A DNA stretch of 64,000 nt from Rathayibacter sp. VKM Ac-2856 (GTDB taxonomy: Bacteria > Actinomycetota > Actinomycetes > Actinomycetales > Microbacteriaceae). The translations under genes were made by a program, and so were the position numbers. Each line of letters starts with the position of its first letter. Within the stretch, counting starts at the first letter, position 1. This document shows, in pieces, positions 53,850 to 62,209 of the stretch. The stretch is from contig NZ_JABMLF010000003.1 in NCBI RefSeq assembly GCF_013205055.1, positions 372,001 through 436,000 of the forward strand, read 5' to 3'. Below the pieces are notes generated by a model. It saw nothing but the letters and a program-made list of their open reading frames with translations, was not told the origin of the DNA and made no database searches.

Positions 53850-55106
53850 GTGAACACGCCTCAGCGCACCAGCAAGAACACCAGCAGCCGCCCGCCCGCG
53901 AGCACCGCCACCTTCCCCTGGATCGGCCTGCTCACGCTCGCCGGGGCCGTCTTCGTGTCGGTCACCAGCGAGTTCCTGCCGACCGGGCTCATCCCGGACA
54001 TGTCGCGGGACCTCGGCGTGAGCATCCCGCTGACCGGCCAGCTGGTGACGATCTTCGCGGCGACCGTCGTCATCGCGACGACGCCGCTGACGCTCGTGAC
54101 GCAGCGGTTCTCGCGGAAGAGCCTGCTCCTCGTCGCGCTGTGCACGATCGCCGTCGCGAACGTGCTGGCCGCTCTCGCCCCGACCTTCGCGCTCCTGGTC
54201 GGCGCGCGCATCCTCGGCGGCCTGGCGCACGGGCTGTTCTGGGCGATCGTCGCCGCGTACTCCGCGCACCTCGTCGCTCCGGAGCACCTCGGCCGGGCGA
54301 CCGCGATCACCGCGGGCGGCGGCTCGGCGGCGTTCGTGCTCGGCGTCCCGGTGGGCACCGCGCTCGGCCACGCGTTCGGCTGGCGGCCGACGTTCGCGAT
54401 CCTCGGCGCGATCGTGCTGCTGCTCGCGCTGCTGGTCGTGAAGTTCCTGCCGGCGGTCGACCACAGCATCCCGCTGCGCACCGGCGAGATCCGGCTGCCC
54501 GCGCGCAAGGACCGCAGCCTGCCGCGCATCATCGGCGTCTGCGTCGTCATCCTGCTGGTGCTGATCGGCCAGAACACGCTCTCCACCTACATCACGCCGT
54601 GGCTCGAGAACGCGTCGTTCTCCTCCGACAGCGTGCCGCTGCTCCTCTTCGCGTTCGGCGGCGCGGGTGCCGTGGGCCTCGTGCTCGCGGGCTTCGCGAC
54701 CGATCGCTTCCCCCGCTCCGGCTTCGTCGTCGCGGCGGTCGCCGTGGTGGCCGCGCTGGTCGCGCTCGGGCTGGCCGCCGGCTCGCAGGCCACGGTCGCG
54801 ATCGTGGTCGCGGCGATCGTCTGGAACATCGCGTTCGGCGGCATCCCGGCGATGCTGCAGACGCGGATGCTGCGCACGTCGTCGTTCCAGCTGCGGAGCC
54901 TCGCCGCGGCGCTGCAGACCACGGCGTTCAACATCGGCATCGGCGGCGGCGCGATCGTCGGCGGGCTGACCATCGACGCGGCGGGCCTCGACCTGCTGCC
55001 GTGGGTCGCGATCGTGATGATCGCGGTCGGCCTCGTGGTGAGCCTGATCGTCGAGGCACGCGCGTCGGCGGCGGTGCGGCGGGAGCAGGCCGCGGCGGTC
55101 CGCTAG
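53850..55106 (+). CDS. MFS efflux transporter
   Basis: A 418-residue twelve-helix transporter of the arabinose-efflux / drug-efflux type. It shows EFLPTGLIPDMSRDLGVSIPLTGQL in helix 1-2, a RFSRKSLLL loop and GGLAHGLFWAIVAAYSAHL. GTG 53850 has AGGA upstream; ATG 53814 and GTG 53802 are alternatives. Members export sugars or drugs; the substrate is unknown. Confidence 0.88.
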   Translation: MNTPQRTSKNTSSRPPASTATFPWIGLLTLAGAVFVSVTSEFLPTGLIPDMSRDLGVSIPLTGQLVTIFAATVVIATTPLTLVTQRFSRKSLLLVALCTIAVANVLAALAPTFALLVGARILGGLAHGLFWAIVAAYSAHLVAPEHLGRATAITAGGGSAAFVLGVPVGTALGHAFGWRPTFAILGAIVLLLALLVVKFLPAVDHSIPLRTGEIRLPARKDRSLPRIIGVCVVILLVLIGQNTLSTYITPWLENASFSSDSVPLLLFAFGGAGAVGLVLAGFATDRFPRSGFVVAAVAVVAALVALGLAAGSQATVAIVVAAIVWNIAFGGIPAMLQTRMLRTSSFQLRSLAAALQTTAFNIGIGGGAIVGGLTIDAAGLDLLPWVAIVMIAVGLVVSLIVEARASAAVRREQAAAVR

Positions 55107-55168
55107 AGCGAGGCGGGTCCCTCCAGCGGACGACGACGTCCCCGACGAGTGCCGGATAGCGTGGAGGG

Positions 55169-55609
55169 ATGGAACTGCGCACGACTCCTCCCCTCGGCCG
55201 GCCCTACTACGGCGCACCCCCGCTCGCCGCGGTGCAGCGGTTCTTCGCGCAGTACGCGCGGTTCCGCGGGCGGTCGAGCCGCGCGGAGTACTGGTGGGTC
55301 ATCCTCGCGGTGACCCTGCTGAACGTGGTGCTGCAGCTGCTCGACGGCACGGGTCCGGGGGTGCAGCTGTCGATGACGCCGTTCCGCTCGGGCGAGCTGG
55401 ACTTCGACACGCCGCGGGTCGCCCTGCTCGCGGGGGCGATCGCGCTCGCCACGCTGGTGCCGTCGCTCGCGCTGATCTGGCGCAGGCTGCACGACGTGAA
55501 CTACAGCGGGATGTGGATCCTCGCGCTGTTCATCCCGATCGCGGGGGCGGTCTTCCTGCTGATCCTGTTCGTGCTGCCGCCGCGGCCGGAGGGCGCCCGC
55601 TTCGACTGA
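55169..55609 (+). CDS. DUF805 membrane protein
   Basis: A 146-residue membrane protein with the DUF805 pattern: FFAQYARFRGRSSRAEYWWVILAV, then RRLHDVNYSGMWILALFIP and LFVLPPRPEGARFD. Four helices are expected. The function of the family is unknown. It starts 62 bases after the MFS gene. Confidence 0.92.
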   Translation: MELRTTPPLGRPYYGAPPLAAVQRFFAQYARFRGRSSRAEYWWVILAVTLLNVVLQLLDGTGPGVQLSMTPFRSGELDFDTPRVALLAGAIALATLVPSLALIWRRLHDVNYSGMWILALFIPIAGAVFLLILFVLPPRPEGARFD

Positions 55610-55647
55610 CGCGCGCGCGGGTCGTCCATGCCCCCTACGGTGAGGGC

Positions 55648-56712
55648 GTGACTGCGCGCGGCAACGACTTCGACGCCCTGCGGCTGGTCGCCGCGCTGAT
55701 GGTCGTCGTCGGCCATGGCGCCGTGCTGCTCGGCGAGCCGGCGCCGCGACTGCTCGGGCTGCCCGTGCACTCGCTCGGCGTCTCGGTGTTCTTCTGCGTC
55801 AGCGGCTTCCTGATCGCGGGGAGCATGGAGCGCGCGCCGAGTGCCGGCCGGTTCCTGTGGCACCGGGTGCTGCGGATCTTCCCGGCCCTGATCGTGGTGG
55901 TCGCGGTGAGCATGCTCGTGCTCGGTCCGCTGGTGACGTCGCTGCCGGTCGGGGCGTACTTCGGGTCGCCGCAGACGTGGGCGTACGCGCTGAACGTGCC
56001 GCTGCTGGCGCAGTACGAGCTGCCGGGAGTCTTCGGTTCGGCGGTGCACGCGCGGCCGGCGGTGAACGGGTCGCTGTGGACGCTCGGGGTGGAGTTCTGC
56101 TGCTACCTCGGGGCGCTGGCGCTGCGGTGGGTGCCGGGGCGCTGGCGCGTGGGGACGGGGGCTGCGCGCGGGGTGGCTGTGCGCGGGGTTGCTGTGCGCG
56201 GGGTGCCTCTGCGCGGGGTGCTCGCGGTGGCGGCGCTCGTGGGGCTCGCGTTGGTGACGGGTCTGGGCGGGGCCATCGGCTCCTCCGCCGAGCTGTGCGC
56301 GTTCTTCGCGGCGGCCGCGGCGGTGCGGCTGCTGGTGCCGAGCGCGTGGCTGCGCTGGCCGGCCGGAGTCGCGGCGCTCGCGGTGCTGCTCCTCGCGGCC
56401 GGGACTGCGCTGCAGCAGGTCGCGCTGTGGGTGGCGCTGCCGGTGCTGGTGATCGTCGTCGGCCTGGGCTCGCTGCCGGTGCTGCGGCGGGCGGCGCGGT
56501 TCGGGGACTTCTCCTACGGCCTGTACCTGTGGAGCTACCCGGTGCAGCAGCTGGTGCTGGAGGTGCTCGGGCGGCTGCCGGTGCCGGCGAACCTGGCGCT
56601 GGTCACGGTCGTGACGCTCCTGCTCGCGGCGGCGTCCTGGTGGCTGGTCGAGCGGCCGGCCCTGCGACACAAGGACGCGCGACTGCCGGGGCGGGTCACC
56701 TCCGGCACGTGA
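55648..56712 (+). CDS. Acyltransferase-3 family membrane protein
   Basis: A 354-residue ten-helix acyltransferase with the N-terminal NDFDALRLVAALMVVVGHGAVL (catalytic histidine region) and VFFCVSGFLIAGSMERAPSAGRFLWHRVLRIFPAL, the usual O-acetyltransferase signature. It likely O-acylates a cell-surface sugar. Around residues 175-190 a 15-bp tandem repeat encodes RGVAVRGVAVRGVPLRGV at the helix edge. The start is GTG 55648. The stop codon lies in the first unit of the repeat that follows. Confidence 0.9.
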   Translation: MTARGNDFDALRLVAALMVVVGHGAVLLGEPAPRLLGLPVHSLGVSVFFCVSGFLIAGSMERAPSAGRFLWHRVLRIFPALIVVVAVSMLVLGPLVTSLPVGAYFGSPQTWAYALNVPLLAQYELPGVFGSAVHARPAVNGSLWTLGVEFCCYLGALALRWVPGRWRVGTGAARGVAVRGVAVRGVPLRGVLAVAALVGLALVTGLGGAIGSSAELCAFFAAAAAVRLLVPSAWLRWPAGVAALAVLLLAAGTALQQVALWVALPVLVIVVGLGSLPVLRRAARFGDFSYGLYLWSYPVQQLVLEVLGRLPVPANLALVTVVTLLLAAASWWLVERPALRHKDARLPGRVTSGT

Positions 56713-56870
56713 AACAGCCTCCGGCACGCGGAATCTGCCGGTTCTCGCGAGCCGAAGGTGATTCCACGAGCCGGAGGTGATCGGGGTGGAGGTTCGGCAC
56801 GCGAAACGCACTCCGGCACGCAGGAACGAGCAGATCTCACGAGCCGGAGGTGAAACCGCGAGCCGAAGGT
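56699..56870. repeat. Two adjacent CTCCGGCACG nested hairpins
   Basis: CTCCGGCACG-type arms occur four times and CGAGCCGGAGG/CGAGCCGAAGG arms four times. They are arranged as two related structures of about 80 bases (56699-56779 and 56788-56870), each with an outer and an inner pair and a GAAAC or GGAAT spacer. The gap between the convergent acyltransferase and propeller genes is almost entirely this element. Confidence 0.8.
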
Positions 56871-56944
56871 CAGGGGCGCCGGCATGGCGATGGGCCGCCG
56901 CGCCCTCTCCGCAGCCGCCGCCGAGAGCCGGGCGATACGGGCGG

Positions 56945-58366
56945 CTACGCGCACCAGTCGCGGGAGACGCCGTTGACGCTGCGGGAGGAGTCGCCGGTGG
57001 CGAGGTCGACGAGGACGGTCGAGGTGGCGCTGAAGCCGGGGACGTCGGGGTAGTCGTCGGGGACGCCCTCGGCGGAGACGGCCTCGACGGCGGCGAACTG
57101 GCCGTTGGGCGAGAGGCAGATGCTGCGGATCCGGCCGGTGGGCGAGGTGCGGAAGATCTCGGTGGTGCCGCTCGCATCGACGCGGACGACGGAGTACTGG
57201 GCGGTGCCGGTCTCGGGCGAGTAGTCGGCCTCGAGCTCGATGTAGCTCGAGGAGTCCAGGAGGAGCAGCTGCACGGGCGAGGTGGTCGGGCCGACGTCGG
57301 CGGGCGGCAGGGCGAGGGTCTCGACGGAGCCGTCGGCGAGGTCGATGACGGAGCCGGAGTCGGGGTCGGCGACGACCAGGCGGTTCGCGCCGGGGACGAA
57401 GCCGCGGAGCTCGGCGTGCTGGCCGAGCGGGCTGATCGTGCCGGGGGTGAGCAGGTCGACGAGCAGCACCGTGTCGTCGAGCGAGTGGGTGACGACGGAG
57501 GTGGTGCCGGGCACGAACATCCAGTCGGTGGCGCGCAGCGGACCGCCGTCGACGCCGGTGATCGGCACCGCCTCCGCCTTCTGGTCGGTGAGGTCGTAGG
57601 CGTAGAGCGCGCGGTCGAGCGGGCCGGTGGGCGCGGAGCCGGTGAAGGTCCAGCCGAGCACGCCCTTCTCGGGCGAGGCGTGCAGCTCGCGGACGACGCC
57701 GGGGCCGGGCAGCGGGATCACGCCCTCCGAGCCGGTGTCGAGGGTCAGCGTGCGGATGAGGGTGGTGTCGTCGGGCTCGAGGGTCACGACGACGAGCACC
57801 GGGCCGACGACGGCGTAGTCCTGGATCCGGTCCGCCGTGTAGAGGACGCGGGTGTCGCCGCCGGAGAGCGGGCGCACGCGGATCGCGTCGGGCTGGGCGG
57901 GGTCCGCGGCGGTCCGGTCGAGCGTGTAGAGGTCGGGGTCCTTGGTGGTGAAGGCGGCGGAGAGGTCGGACTCGGCGCCGGTCGCCGTGCCGCGGGCGCC
58001 GTCGATCGCGATCTCGTACTCGGTGGCGTAGCGGAGGGTGTCGTCGAAGGTGACGGTGAGCACGCCGCCCTCGAGCTCCGCGGTGTGCGGGGCCTCGGGG
58101 GTGATCCGGACCCGGTCGAGCGCGTCGGGCTCGACCGCCTGGTCGAGGTGCACGCGGGCGCGGCCGCCGTCGCGCTCGACGACGCCGGAGGTGCTCACCT
58201 CGAGCGACGCGACCCGCGGGCCCTTGCCGATCGTCGCGGCGGTGAGACCGCCGACGGCGAGGACCAGGACCGCGGTGGCGCTCCAGAAGACGCGGGAGAA
58301 GGCGCGCTCGCCGCCCCTCCGCTCACCAGGAGCACGGCGCCCGCGAGGACGGCGCTCAGTAGACAT
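56945..58366 (-). CDS. Membrane-anchored Ig-like / beta-propeller protein
   Basis: A 473-residue protein with one N-terminal signal-anchor helix (VFWSATAVLVLAVGGLTAAT). Residues 50-140 resemble an SbsA-type Ig-like domain (TPEAPHTAELEGGVLTVTFDDTLRYATEYEIAI in parts). The rest has repeated LYTLDRT, LYAYDLTD, VLVDLATGD strands typical of a beta-propeller. It lacks a visible catalytic motif. Its start overlaps the TIGR03943 stop by 11 bases, so the three genes are translated together. The function is unknown. Confidence 0.8.
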   Translation of the reverse strand: MSTERRPRGRRAPGERRGGERAFSRVFWSATAVLVLAVGGLTAATIGKGPRVASLEVSTSGVVERDGGRARVHLDQAVEPDALDRVRITPEAPHTAELEGGVLTVTFDDTLRYATEYEIAIDGARGTATGAESDLSAAFTTKDPDLYTLDRTAADPAQPDAIRVRPLSGGDTRVLYTADRIQDYAVVGPVLVVVTLEPDDTTLIRTLTLDTGSEGVIPLPGPGVVRELHASPEKGVLGWTFTGSAPTGPLDRALYAYDLTDQKAEAVPITGVDGGPLRATDWMFVPGTTSVVTHSLDDTVLLVDLLTPGTISPLGQHAELRGFVPGANRLVVADPDSGSVIDLADGSVETLALPPADVGPTTSPVQLLLLDSSSYIELEADYSPETGTAQYSVVRVDASGTTEIFRTSPTGRIRSICLSPNGQFAAVEAVSAEGVPDDYPDVPGFSATSTVLVDLATGDSSRSVNGVSRDWCA

Positions 58367-59180
58367 ACGGCATCGCCGGCTCGTCGATCGGGACGACCGT
58401 GTCGGGCTCGAGGACGACCGCCTCGGCGCTCGTGACGCTCGGGTTCGCGCCGAAGCCGCCGGTCACCTCGAGCCACTCCCCCTCGGTGTAGGTGTCGGCC
58501 CAGCCGGGCTGGTGGATCGGCACGCCGACCGGCTGCGCGTCGACGGCGCAGCAGGTCACGATGAAGCGGGCGACGTAGAAGACGTTCTCGGGGTCGCTCG
58601 CGTCGGGGGTGACGAAGCCGCTGACCGTCGCGGTGCGACCGGCGAGGAACTGCTCGCTCGCTCCCTGGCGCAGCAGCGTCGCCCAGTCGCGCACGGTGAA
58701 CGACGCGGTGTCGCCGGTGGGGGCCTGCGCGGTGACCGAGGCGTCGACGGCGCTCGTGTTGACCTCGCGCTGGGTCGCGGTCGAGGCGGTCAGGGCGGCG
58801 GGCGGCACGATCAGCAGCGCGACGGCCGCGCAGGCGATCACCGCGACGCTGCCGAGCGCGGCGAGTCCGGCGCGCCACCGCCGGCGCGGGGCCGGGTGCA
58901 GGTGGTCCTCGACGTGGTCGTCACCGCGGTCCTCCGCATGGCCGTCCGCATCCCCGTGCCCGTGCCCGTGCCCCTCCTCCTCCTCCGCCCCCGGCACGAT
59001 CGCGAAGGCGCAGATCAGCAGCACCGCCGCGACCGCCGCCAGGATCACCGAGAACTCGAAGTAGCGCGGGTGGATGTAGAGGCCGAGCCGGCCGGTCGCC
59101 GCGAGCCACAGCGTAGAGACGACGCCGATCAGGCTGAGGACGACGCCCTTCCAGCGGGCGAGGAGGCGCTCAGAGCGCAT
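58356..59180 (-). CDS. TIGR03943-family membrane protein
   Basis: A 274-residue protein: two N-terminal helices, a cytoplasmic or periplasmic loop rich in histidine and acid residues (GHGHGHGDADGHAEDRGDDH), one more helix and a C-terminal beta domain with VARFIVTCCAVDAQPVGVPI and GEWLEVTGGF. The family is always next to a DUF318-type permease and has been linked to metal handling. The histidine loop would bind zinc or a similar metal. Both ends overlap neighbours by 11 bases. Confidence 0.9.
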   Translation of the reverse strand: MRSERLLARWKGVVLSLIGVVSTLWLAATGRLGLYIHPRYFEFSVILAAVAAVLLICAFAIVPGAEEEEGHGHGHGDADGHAEDRGDDHVEDHLHPAPRRRWRAGLAALGSVAVIACAAVALLIVPPAALTASTATQREVNTSAVDASVTAQAPTGDTASFTVRDWATLLRQGASEQFLAGRTATVSGFVTPDASDPENVFYVARFIVTCCAVDAQPVGVPIHQPGWADTYTEGEWLEVTGGFGANPSVTSAEAVVLEPDTVVPIDEPAMPYVY

Positions 59181-60243
59181 AGTTCACCGCCAGGCCGAGG
59201 ACCGCGGCGGCGAGGCCCACGAGCGCGGTGATCCGCACGAGGGTCCGCGCGGAGAAGGTGGTGCGCAGCAGCGCGAGCATCTTGATGTCGATCATCGGGC
59301 CGAAGACGAGGAACGCGATGATGCCGCCGGGCAGGAACGTCGAGCCGAAGGAGAGCACGAAGAACGCGTCGACGTTGGAGCAGATCGAGATCACGAAGGC
59401 GAGCACCATCAGCGCGAGCACCGACCAGAGCGGGTCGCCGCCGAGGGTGGTCAGCACGTCGCGGGACACGCCGACCTGGATCAGGCCGGCGATCGCGGCG
59501 CCGACGAACAGCGCCGGCAGCATCGCGCCGGTCTCCTCTGCGAAGAGCAGGACGCTGCGGCGGGCCTTGGCGCGGAGGGTGCGCGAGGGCCGCTCGCCCG
59601 CCTCGCAGGCCGCGCGGAAGCGGGGGGTGAGCAGCGCCATCGGGTCGGTGTGGCGGCTGAAGATCCAGCCGACCAGGTTCGCGATGACGAAGCCGCCGAC
59701 GATGCGCCAGACGAGGATCCCGTCGGCCCAGCCGAAGGCCTGGTAGGTGGTGATGATCGTGATCGGATTCACGATCGGCGCCGCGAGCAGGAAGGTCATC
59801 GACTCCGAGACGGACAGGCCCTTCACGATCAGCCCGCGCGCGAGCGGCACGTTGCCGCACTCGCAGACCGGCAGCAGCACGCCGAGGAGCGAGATCACCA
59901 GGCGCCGCGGCAGGGCGCGCTTCGGCAGGATCCTCAGCAGCACCGCCTCCGGCACCCAGAGCTGCACCGCGATCGAGAGCACGATGCCGAGGAAGACGAA
60001 CGGCAGCGACTCGATGACGACGCTGATCGAGAGGGTCAGGAAGTCGCGGACCGCGTCGGAGAGCACGTCGCCCGCGGCCTCGGGAGAGAGGACCCGCAGC
60101 AGCGCGGCGGCCGCGACCAGGGCGAGGCCGAGCGCGATCCGGCGGGCGAGGACCCCGCGGCCGCTCCCGGGCGGCGTCGCGCCGCGCCGTGCCGTTCCGC
60201 CGCGGGCAGTGGCGGTCGCCTGGTCGATCGTCATCCGGACCAT
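59170..60243 (-). CDS. ArsP/DUF318-type permease
   Basis: A 357-residue permease with about nine helices. It has the family motifs LPVCECGNVPLARGL and AAPIVNPITIITTYQAFGW in the first half and ICSNVDAFFVLSFGSTFLPGG in the second. Relatives move organoarsenicals or take part in metal homeostasis. The ATG at 60243 is used; the fourth residue is also a possible start. It heads a three-gene operon and is divergent from the GH16 gene. Confidence 0.9.
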   Translation of the reverse strand: MVRMTIDQATATARGGTARRGATPPGSGRGVLARRIALGLALVAAAALLRVLSPEAAGDVLSDAVRDFLTLSISVVIESLPFVFLGIVLSIAVQLWVPEAVLLRILPKRALPRRLVISLLGVLLPVCECGNVPLARGLIVKGLSVSESMTFLLAAPIVNPITIITTYQAFGWADGILVWRIVGGFVIANLVGWIFSRHTDPMALLTPRFRAACEAGERPSRTLRAKARRSVLLFAEETGAMLPALFVGAAIAGLIQVGVSRDVLTTLGGDPLWSVLALMVLAFVISICSNVDAFFVLSFGSTFLPGGIIAFLVFGPMIDIKMLALLRTTFSARTLVRITALVGLAAAVLGLAVNYAL

Positions 60244-60380
60244 CGTAGGCGGGCCCCGAGGTGAGGATTCCTTCGGTCCGTGGACCCCGTCGCGAGAGGG
60301 AGCAGCGCAGGGGCACCGCTCCTAGCCTGACGACCGGCGCGATCGGACCACCCCGCTCCGCCGATCCCGTGGAGGTCGCC

Positions 60381-61967
60381 GTGCGCCGTCTCGAGGCCCG
60401 TCCCGCCGCGCTGGCAGCGCTCGCACTGACCGCGTCGCTCCTCGGCGGCGCGATCGGCACCTCGTCCGACGCCGCACGGACCGCATCGCCTGTCACCGCC
60501 GCGTCCGGCACCGCCGCATCCGGCACCGCCGCGTCCGGCACCGCATCCGTCACCGCCGCGACCGCGACCGCCGCATCCGTCAGCGCCGCGCCCGTGCCCG
60601 CCGCCGCCGTCGCGCTGGCCGCCCCCGCCGCCGCGGACGGCTGGACGACCGTCTTCTCCGACGACTTCGACGGCGCCGCGGGCAGCCCCGTCGGCCCGGC
60701 GTGGATCCACGAGCTCGGCACCTGGGGCACCGGCGCCGTCGACCGCACCACCGACTCCACGGCCAACGTGTTCCTCGACGGCGGCGGCAACCTCGGCATC
60801 CGGGCGCTGAGGGACCAGGCGGGCGCCTGGACCTCGGGCCGCATCATCACGCGCGAGAAGTCCTTCGCCGCCCCGGCCGGCGGCCAGCTGCTGATGACCG
60901 CGTCGATCCGCCAGCCGTCCCCCGCGCAGGCGACCGGCTACTGGCCGGCGTTCTGGGCGCTCGGCCTCGACGAGAACGGCGCGATCGACTGGCCGCGGAC
61001 GGGCGAGATCGACATCCTCGAGGCGGTCAACGGCACGTCCCAGGTCATCCAGACCTTCCACTGCGACCTCGTCGACGCGGGCGAGTGCGACGAGCCGTAC
61101 GGCCTCACCAGCGGGCTGCAGGACTGCGTCGGCTGTCTGAGCACCTTCCACACCTACTCCGCCCTCGTCGACCGGCGGGTCGCGGGGCAGGAGCGGCTGC
61201 AGTTCCTCGTCGACGGCGAGGTGCGGCACACCGTCGAGCAGGCGGGCATGAGCGCCGAGGCGTGGAGCGCCGCCATCGGCAACGACTACTTCCTCATCCT
61301 GAACCTCGCCATCGGCGGGGGCCTGCCGAACGGGGTCTGCGGCTGCGACAGCGCGAGCGCGCCGAAGACCTCGGGCGGAACGATGAGCGTCGATCACGTG
61401 GCCGTCTACCGGTCCGAGGCGCCGGCCGCGCTCGGCGCACCGACTCCGACGATCCTGGGGTCGCCGACGGTCGGCTCGACCCTCACCGCGCAGCCGGGCG
61501 CGTGGACGCCCGCGCCGGTCGCGCTCGCGTACCAGTGGAGCGCCGACGGAGTCGCCGTGAGCGGCGCGACCGCCGCGGCGTACACGCCGACCAGCGGCAC
61601 CGTCGGCAAGCGGATCTCCGTCACGGTCACGGGCGCGAAGGCCGGCTTCCCGGCCGAGAGCCGCACCGCGCCGCCCACCGCGGTGGTGGCGAAGGGGACG
61701 CTGACCGCGCCGACTCCGACGATCACGGGGACGGCGAAGGTCGGCTCGACCCTCACCGCGAAGACGGGGACCTGGGGACCCGCCCCGGTCGCCCTGAAGT
61801 ACCAGTGGCGAGCGGGCGGGACCGCGATCGCCGGCGCGACGGCGGCGACCTACGTCCCGACGACCTCGGTGGTCGGAGCCCGGATCACCGTCTCGGTGAC
61901 CGGCACGAAGACCGGCTGGACGACCGCGGTGCGGACCTCGGGCGCGACCGCCGCCGTCGTGCGCTGA
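60381..61967 (+). CDS. Secreted GH16 glycosidase with two Ig-like repeats
   Basis: A 528-residue exported enzyme. The GH16 beta-sandwich spans about 85-345 with the catalytic ExDxxE as E209, D211, E214 (GEIDILEAVNG) and YWPAFWALG before it. It would cut beta-1,3- or mixed-linked glucans. An alanine/serine/threonine-rich stretch with SGTAASGTAASGTA separates signal and catalytic domains. Two C-terminal repeats of about 90 residues match those of the protein at 51078. GTG 60381 follows GGAGG. Confidence 0.9.
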   Translation: MRRLEARPAALAALALTASLLGGAIGTSSDAARTASPVTAASGTAASGTAASGTASVTAATATAASVSAAPVPAAAVALAAPAAADGWTTVFSDDFDGAAGSPVGPAWIHELGTWGTGAVDRTTDSTANVFLDGGGNLGIRALRDQAGAWTSGRIITREKSFAAPAGGQLLMTASIRQPSPAQATGYWPAFWALGLDENGAIDWPRTGEIDILEAVNGTSQVIQTFHCDLVDAGECDEPYGLTSGLQDCVGCLSTFHTYSALVDRRVAGQERLQFLVDGEVRHTVEQAGMSAEAWSAAIGNDYFLILNLAIGGGLPNGVCGCDSASAPKTSGGTMSVDHVAVYRSEAPAALGAPTPTILGSPTVGSTLTAQPGAWTPAPVALAYQWSADGVAVSGATAAAYTPTSGTVGKRISVTVTGAKAGFPAESRTAPPTAVVAKGTLTAPTPTITGTAKVGSTLTAKTGTWGPAPVALKYQWRAGGTAIAGATAATYVPTTSVVGARITVSVTGTKTGWTTAVRTSGATAAVVR

Positions 61968-62029
61968 TCCGGGCGGCCGCGCGCCTCAACGCGTCGGCCG
62001 CGCTCCGGGCCTCAACAGTGCTCAGCGCG

Positions 62030-62194
62030 TCAGCTGTGCTCCCCGCGGCGTCGGGGCACGATGCGCATCACCGCGGTGCCGGCCGCGATGAGCGCGAACG
62101 CCGCGAGACCCCACCAGAGCGAGTCGAACCCGGTCGCGGCGAGCGCACCGGCGCCCACCCCGGCTCCGGCGGAGGACGAGATGTTGTTGTACAT
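62030..62194 (-). CDS. 54-residue microprotein with a LAATG sorting signal
   Basis: A very short protein, MYNNISSSAGAGVGAGA then LAATG (18-22), FDSLWWGLAAFALIAAGTAVM and a basic tail RIVPRRRGEHS. This is a complete class-E-type sortase signal with only about 17 residues in front and no separate signal peptide. AAGGAG sits six bases before the ATG, so translation is well supported. It starts 15 bases after the GT2 stop, so both are probably one operon. Its role could be a wall-linked peptide, a sortase substrate that receives the polymer, or a small regulator of the synthase; all three are inference. Confidence 0.75.
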   Translation of the reverse strand: MYNNISSSAGAGVGAGALAATGFDSLWWGLAAFALIAAGTAVMRIVPRRRGEHS

Positions 62195-62209
62195 GGGTTT
62201 CTCCTTCGA

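Noticed and set aside
54928-55182. Small minus-strand frame across the end of the MFS gene
   Set aside because: Arginine/proline-rich shadow of the MFS coding sequence.
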